Below the pieces are notes generated by a model, which was given only the letters and a program-made list of their open reading frames with translations, did not search any database and was not told the DNA's origin. This document shows, in pieces, positions 61,108 to 64,000 of a stretch of 64,000 nt of DNA; the first letter of the stretch is position 1, and each line of letters opens with the position of its first letter. The DNA is from a bacterium (lineage in GTDB: Bacteria; Cyanobacteriota; Vampirovibrionia; Gastranaerophilales; JAILCC01). The stretch is from assembly GCA_024680555.1 (NCBI GenBank), contig JAILCC010000015.1, forward strand, positions 45,796-109,795, written 5' to 3'. The position numbers and the translations under genes were made by a program.

Positions 61108-64000
61108 ATGAATTTATCAGAAAGAATGAGAGCGTTCACCCTCTCTGAAGTAGTGATTGCTTTAGGATTGATTGGTATCTTGTGTGTAACCATGCTGTCG
61201 TTAAACAGCATGAGTGACAACAACTACAAAGTGGCGTCAACAAAACTGGCGCAAGTGGATTCCGCAATAAAATCGTGGGGAAAAGCGATAAGCAAATCCA
61301 ACGAAACAGGACTCGGAGCATTGCAAACAGTAACGAGCCAAAAAGCATTGGAAGACTCTTTGGGAAACTACATGAATACACAAAGAGTAGGAACGTATGA
61401 TGAAAATGCAACCGTAAATATAAAAGACGAAAATGGCGGAATAGATAAAGACTATAGCGGATATACAGAAATGACACTGAATAACGGTGTTACTCTGAAA
61501 GTGAAATATATAGACGACAGAGCAGGCGAAAGCGCAGGTGATGTAACATACGAAAGAAATAACAATGACTCCTTAATCGCAGTAGTAAGAGCAGAGGTAG
61601 AGGTAAAAGGTAAAAATGAAGTCCTTGATGAGCAATATATATTAACGGCAACAGGGGTAGAAAGTGTAGACTCTCTGTATGACGGCTGGGATAAGTACAA
61701 TTATGTGGAAGATGTTGATGTAATCGGAGAAGACGGAAAACCGACAGGAGAAAAAATAGGAAACTTCTGTATAAAAGATACAACAAAATGTATTACATCC
61801 CCAACCGATGAAAAAACAATATTCGTAAAAGTAAAAAGTACAATAGCATGCGGAAGCGGAAAAACAGGAACAATAGTAACAAGTACAATAGGAACGGCAA
61901 TGGGAACATACGATGCCGAAATAAATACATGCTGCCCCGCACCGAAAGTAAAAACATCACAAAATGCAATATGTAAATGTCCGACAACATTTATTGCAAG
62001 CGCAGGATATAAACTTGATGAAGATTCACCGGAATGTCAAACACAAGTAACAGCCGGAGCATACGCACTTGACGGCAGACAATTATTGTGCGGACATACA
62101 TTGGTTAAAAAAGGCGAAGACTTTGAAGATGTAGCACCGAAGAAAGGCTTCTATTGCCCGAACGACGGAATGACAGAATCAAAAGAATGCCCTGCGGGAT
62201 ATTATTGCCCTAATTATTCTCCGGATAAAATTGAAAAGAAATACCACGACGACATATTCCCCGATAAAGCTAAAAAAGATAAATATGAAAAAGGCGGATT
62301 GAAAGATAAAGAACCATGTCCAAAAGGTTCATATTGCCCCGCAGGTTCAGTGGATCATAAAATATGTCCGAAAGGTTCATATTGCCCAGCAGGCTCAGGA
62401 GAAGATACAAAATGTCCTGCAGGAACATATAACGACCAAGAAGGACGAGGAGATGTATCTGAGTGTACAAAATGTCCCGAAGGAACATATAACGACCAGG
62501 AAGGACAAACAGATAAATCATCTTGTAAACCATGTGATATAGAAAAAGGACAATATGCAAAATCCGGCTCAACAGGATGTTCAGTATGTCCTGCAGGAAC
62601 AATAATACAGATAGTAAAAGGAGAACCGACATGCGTAGCATGCCCTGCAGGAACATATAAAGCAGAAGCAGGAAAGACAAATGAATGTACACCGTGTGAG
62701 AAAGATACATACCAACCGCAAACAGGACAAACAGAGTGCTTAAAATGTCCTGAACATTCATCATTACCGGCAGGAGTTACCGGAGCAACATCAATAGCGC
62801 AATGTAAATGTGATGGAGGCTGGGGTGTAGATGAAGCAGGAAGTGACCTCAACGGAGCAAACTTCTGTAGTCCCGCACCGATAGGAACATATTCACCAGA
62901 CGGAGATAATACAATATTCAAATGTCCTCCTAATTCAACAACAGAAAAAACAAATTCAGAAAAGATAGAACAATGTTTGTGTAATGCAGGATATGCGGTT
63001 AATGCAGCAGGAACACTTCAAGATGAAGCAGGTAAATACAGATGTAAAGCAATCAACGATAAAACACACTATTCCGGAGCATTGGATAACAAACTCTATA
63101 GCTGTCCTTCTCATTCAAAGACAAAACAAACAATGTCTGAAAAGATAGAACAATGTCTTTGCGATAAAGGCTACGGTACAAATGCCACAGGAACACTACA
63201 AGATAAAAAAGGTACATATAGATGCGATGAAGTAGGCATAGGAAACTATTCCGGTGATTTGGACAATAAGGTATATTCTTGTCCTGACCACTCTTCAACA
63301 GAGGGTACAACTTCAGAAAAGATACAACAATGTTTGTGCGATGAAGGTTGGGGCGTAGATGCTGCAGGAACATTGCAAGACATTGCAGGTGTGTACAGAT
63401 GTAAAGAAGCCGTAATAGGTCAATGGTCACCGATATTGGACAACCATTTGAATGCTTGTGTTAATTCATCAACAAAAGAAAAACGCTCTGTTTCTATTAC
63501 TCAATGCTTGTGTAATGCAGGGTATTATACAGATACAAAAGGCACATTGTTGACTCTTGACGGTAGTGTAAAATGTAGACCTATTAATGATAAAACACAC
63601 TATTCCGGAGAATTGGATAATAAAATATATAGTTGTCCTTCAAATTCAAGAACGGAAGCAACAATGTCATCTGCACTAAGTCAATGTTTGTGCGAAGAAG
63701 GCTACTATGGTACAAAATTGACTTCAGATAAAAAACTTCAAAGCGAAAGTACATGTTCTAAGTGTAGCGCAGGTACATATGATAATACTCTCGGAAACTT
63801 GGCTTGCAAAAACTGTGAATGTAATAAATATCAAGACTTAACAGGACAAACCTCTTGTAAAAACGTAGCGGCAGGAAAATATCCGGCGGTACAAAATCCT
63901 GATAAGACATTTAAACATGTAACATCTGCGGCAACATCACAACAAGCTTGCCCGAAAGGACATAAATGTCCGACAAACAACTCAACATGTAACTTACCTG
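61108..64000 (+). CDS. Giant cysteine-rich surface protein with a class III prepilin N-terminus, 3' end outside window
   Basis: The frame is open from the ATG at 61108 to the window edge (964 codons, no stop), and GAAGGAG lies 6 nt upstream. The N-terminus MNLSERMRA-FTLSEVVIAL is a short prepilin leader plus hydrophobic helix, so processing by a prepilin peptidase is expected. A pseudopilin-like part follows (~35-270). From ~300 onward it is a chain of Cys-rich modules: CPAGTYNDQEG-like units as in GCC2/GCC3 ephrin-receptor-type repeats (~395-550), then five ~59-aa units (591-885). Codons ending in A dominate (ACA, GGA, GCA, ATA), unlike neighbouring genes. It is likely a disulfide-rich adhesin or fibre. 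Confidence 0.9.
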   Translation, partial: MNLSERMRAFTLSEVVIALGLIGILCVTMLSLNSMSDNNYKVASTKLAQVDSAIKSWGKAISKSNETGLGALQTVTSQKALEDSLGNYMNTQRVGTYDENATVNIKDENGGIDKDYSGYTEMTLNNGVTLKVKYIDDRAGESAGDVTYERNNNDSLIAVVRAEVEVKGKNEVLDEQYILTATGVESVDSLYDGWDKYNYVEDVDVIGEDGKPTGEKIGNFCIKDTTKCITSPTDEKTIFVKVKSTIACGSGKTGTIVTSTIGTAMGTYDAEINTCCPAPKVKTSQNAICKCPTTFIASAGYKLDEDSPECQTQVTAGAYALDGRQLLCGHTLVKKGEDFEDVAPKKGFYCPNDGMTESKECPAGYYCPNYSPDKIEKKYHDDIFPDKAKKDKYEKGGLKDKEPCPKGSYCPAGSVDHKICPKGSYCPAGSGEDTKCPAGTYNDQEGRGDVSECTKCPEGTYNDQEGQTDKSSCKPCDIEKGQYAKSGSTGCSVCPAGTIIQIVKGEPTCVACPAGTYKAEAGKTNECTPCEKDTYQPQTGQTECLKCPEHSSLPAGVTGATSIAQCKCDGGWGVDEAGSDLNGANFCSPAPIGTYSPDGDNTIFKCPPNSTTEKTNSEKIEQCLCNAGYAVNAAGTLQDEAGKYRCKAINDKTHYSGALDNKLYSCPSHSKTKQTMSEKIEQCLCDKGYGTNATGTLQDKKGTYRCDEVGIGNYSGDLDNKVYSCPDHSSTEGTTSEKIQQCLCDEGWGVDAAGTLQDIAGVYRCKEAVIGQWSPILDNHLNACVNSSTKEKRSVSITQCLCNAGYYTDTKGTLLTLDGSVKCRPINDKTHYSGELDNKIYSCPSNSRTEATMSSALSQCLCEEGYYGTKLTSDKKLQSESTCSKCSAGTYDNTLGNLACKNCECNKYQDLTGQTSCKNVAAGKYPAVQNPDKTFKHVTSAATSQQACPKGHKCPTNNSTCNLP
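62878..63760 (+). repeat. Five tandem ~59-codon coding repeats
   Basis: Units begin at 62878, 63052, 63232, 63409 and 63583. Each encodes Y-S-------C---S and then EKI-QCLC--G, GTLQD and Y-C. Units 2 and 5 share a nearly identical start (INDKTHYSG), also at DNA level, which points to recent duplication or gene conversion. Confidence 0.88.

Noticed and set aside
61136..63430. Long minus-strand frames rich in Leu, Phe and Cys
   Set aside because: They are mirror images of the A-ending codon bias of the giant plus-strand gene, lack ribosome sites and show no domain.
62280..63800. Regularly spaced repeats considered as a CRISPR array
   Set aside because: The repeats are in frame, about 177 nt long, imperfect and code for cysteine-rich modules; there are no short identical repeats with unique spacers.

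Overview
The window is a low-GC, gene-dense bacterial chromosome segment. Its gene content fits a non-photosynthetic cyanobacterial relative (Melainabacteria/Vampirovibrionia, most like gut Gastranaerophilales). The arguments are: SepF beside a YggS-family protein; a VKOR-DsbA fusion; a Ski2-type DEVH helicase; prepilin-type N-termini of the AFTLAE/AFTLSE kind; a flagellar cluster; and no photosynthesis genes. This placement is inference from gene content. No rRNA or tRNA was seen to confirm it.

Layout. 1-4.5 kb (minus): mfd followed by a parvulin-type lipoprotein that runs off the left edge. 4.6-6.9 kb (plus): panD, a LOG-family gene and a PBP4-type carboxypeptidase, then a terminator. 6.9-8.1 kb (minus): yggS-sepF. 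8.3-12.8 kb (plus): two uncharacterised proteins, a histidine phosphatase, a purine nucleoside phosphorylase and an Orn/Lys/Arg decarboxylase. 12.8-17.6 kb: thioesterase, SRP RNA, uridine kinase-like gene, CCA-adding enzyme, TPR protein and NAD-type isocitrate dehydrogenase. 17.6-18.5 kb holds no gene but a run of five hairpins. 18.5-22.5 kb (minus): a lipoprotein, a membrane protein carrying a domain shared with a flagellar-operon protein, and a helicase. 22.6-32.3 kb: rplI, then mostly minus-strand genes (TPR, histidine kinase, CHASE2-GGDEF, LysM, TPR, PilZ, prs, glmU). 32.5-34.3 kb: VKOR-DsbA and queH.

34.3-44.6 kb is a flagellar export/basal-body operon behind a very good sigma-28-like promoter: two FlgF/FlgG-type rod proteins, flgB, flgC, a lytic transglycosylase, fliE, fliF, three unrecognised membrane proteins, a FliG-like hybrid, fliH and flhA. 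44.6-57.1 kb: fixCX, an unknown gene, a prepilin gene interrupted by one amber codon, glyA, a wecA/tagO-type gene, polyprenyl synthase, a DUF3352-like protein, a winged-helix protein, wecB, a YhaM-like HD protein, a diguanylate cyclase and an SH3-like secreted protein. 57.1-60.9 kb: two small paired membrane proteins, a ferritin-like protein, an AMIN-like protein, a TPR protein and an M29 aminopeptidase. The last 2.9 kb is the start of a giant cysteine-rich protein with a prepilin N-terminus, behind a second sigma-28-like promoter.

How it fits together. The flagellar operon, two diguanylate cyclases and a PilZ protein suggest c-di-GMP-linked motility control. The two sigma-28-like promoters suggest that the giant cysteine-rich surface protein belongs to the flagellar regulon. 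The VKOR-DsbA oxidase could supply disulfides to such proteins. Five genes have a TATAAT-like hexamer exactly 6 nt before the ATG and no Shine-Dalgarno sequence, which suggests leaderless mRNAs. No CRISPR array, IS element or prophage was seen.
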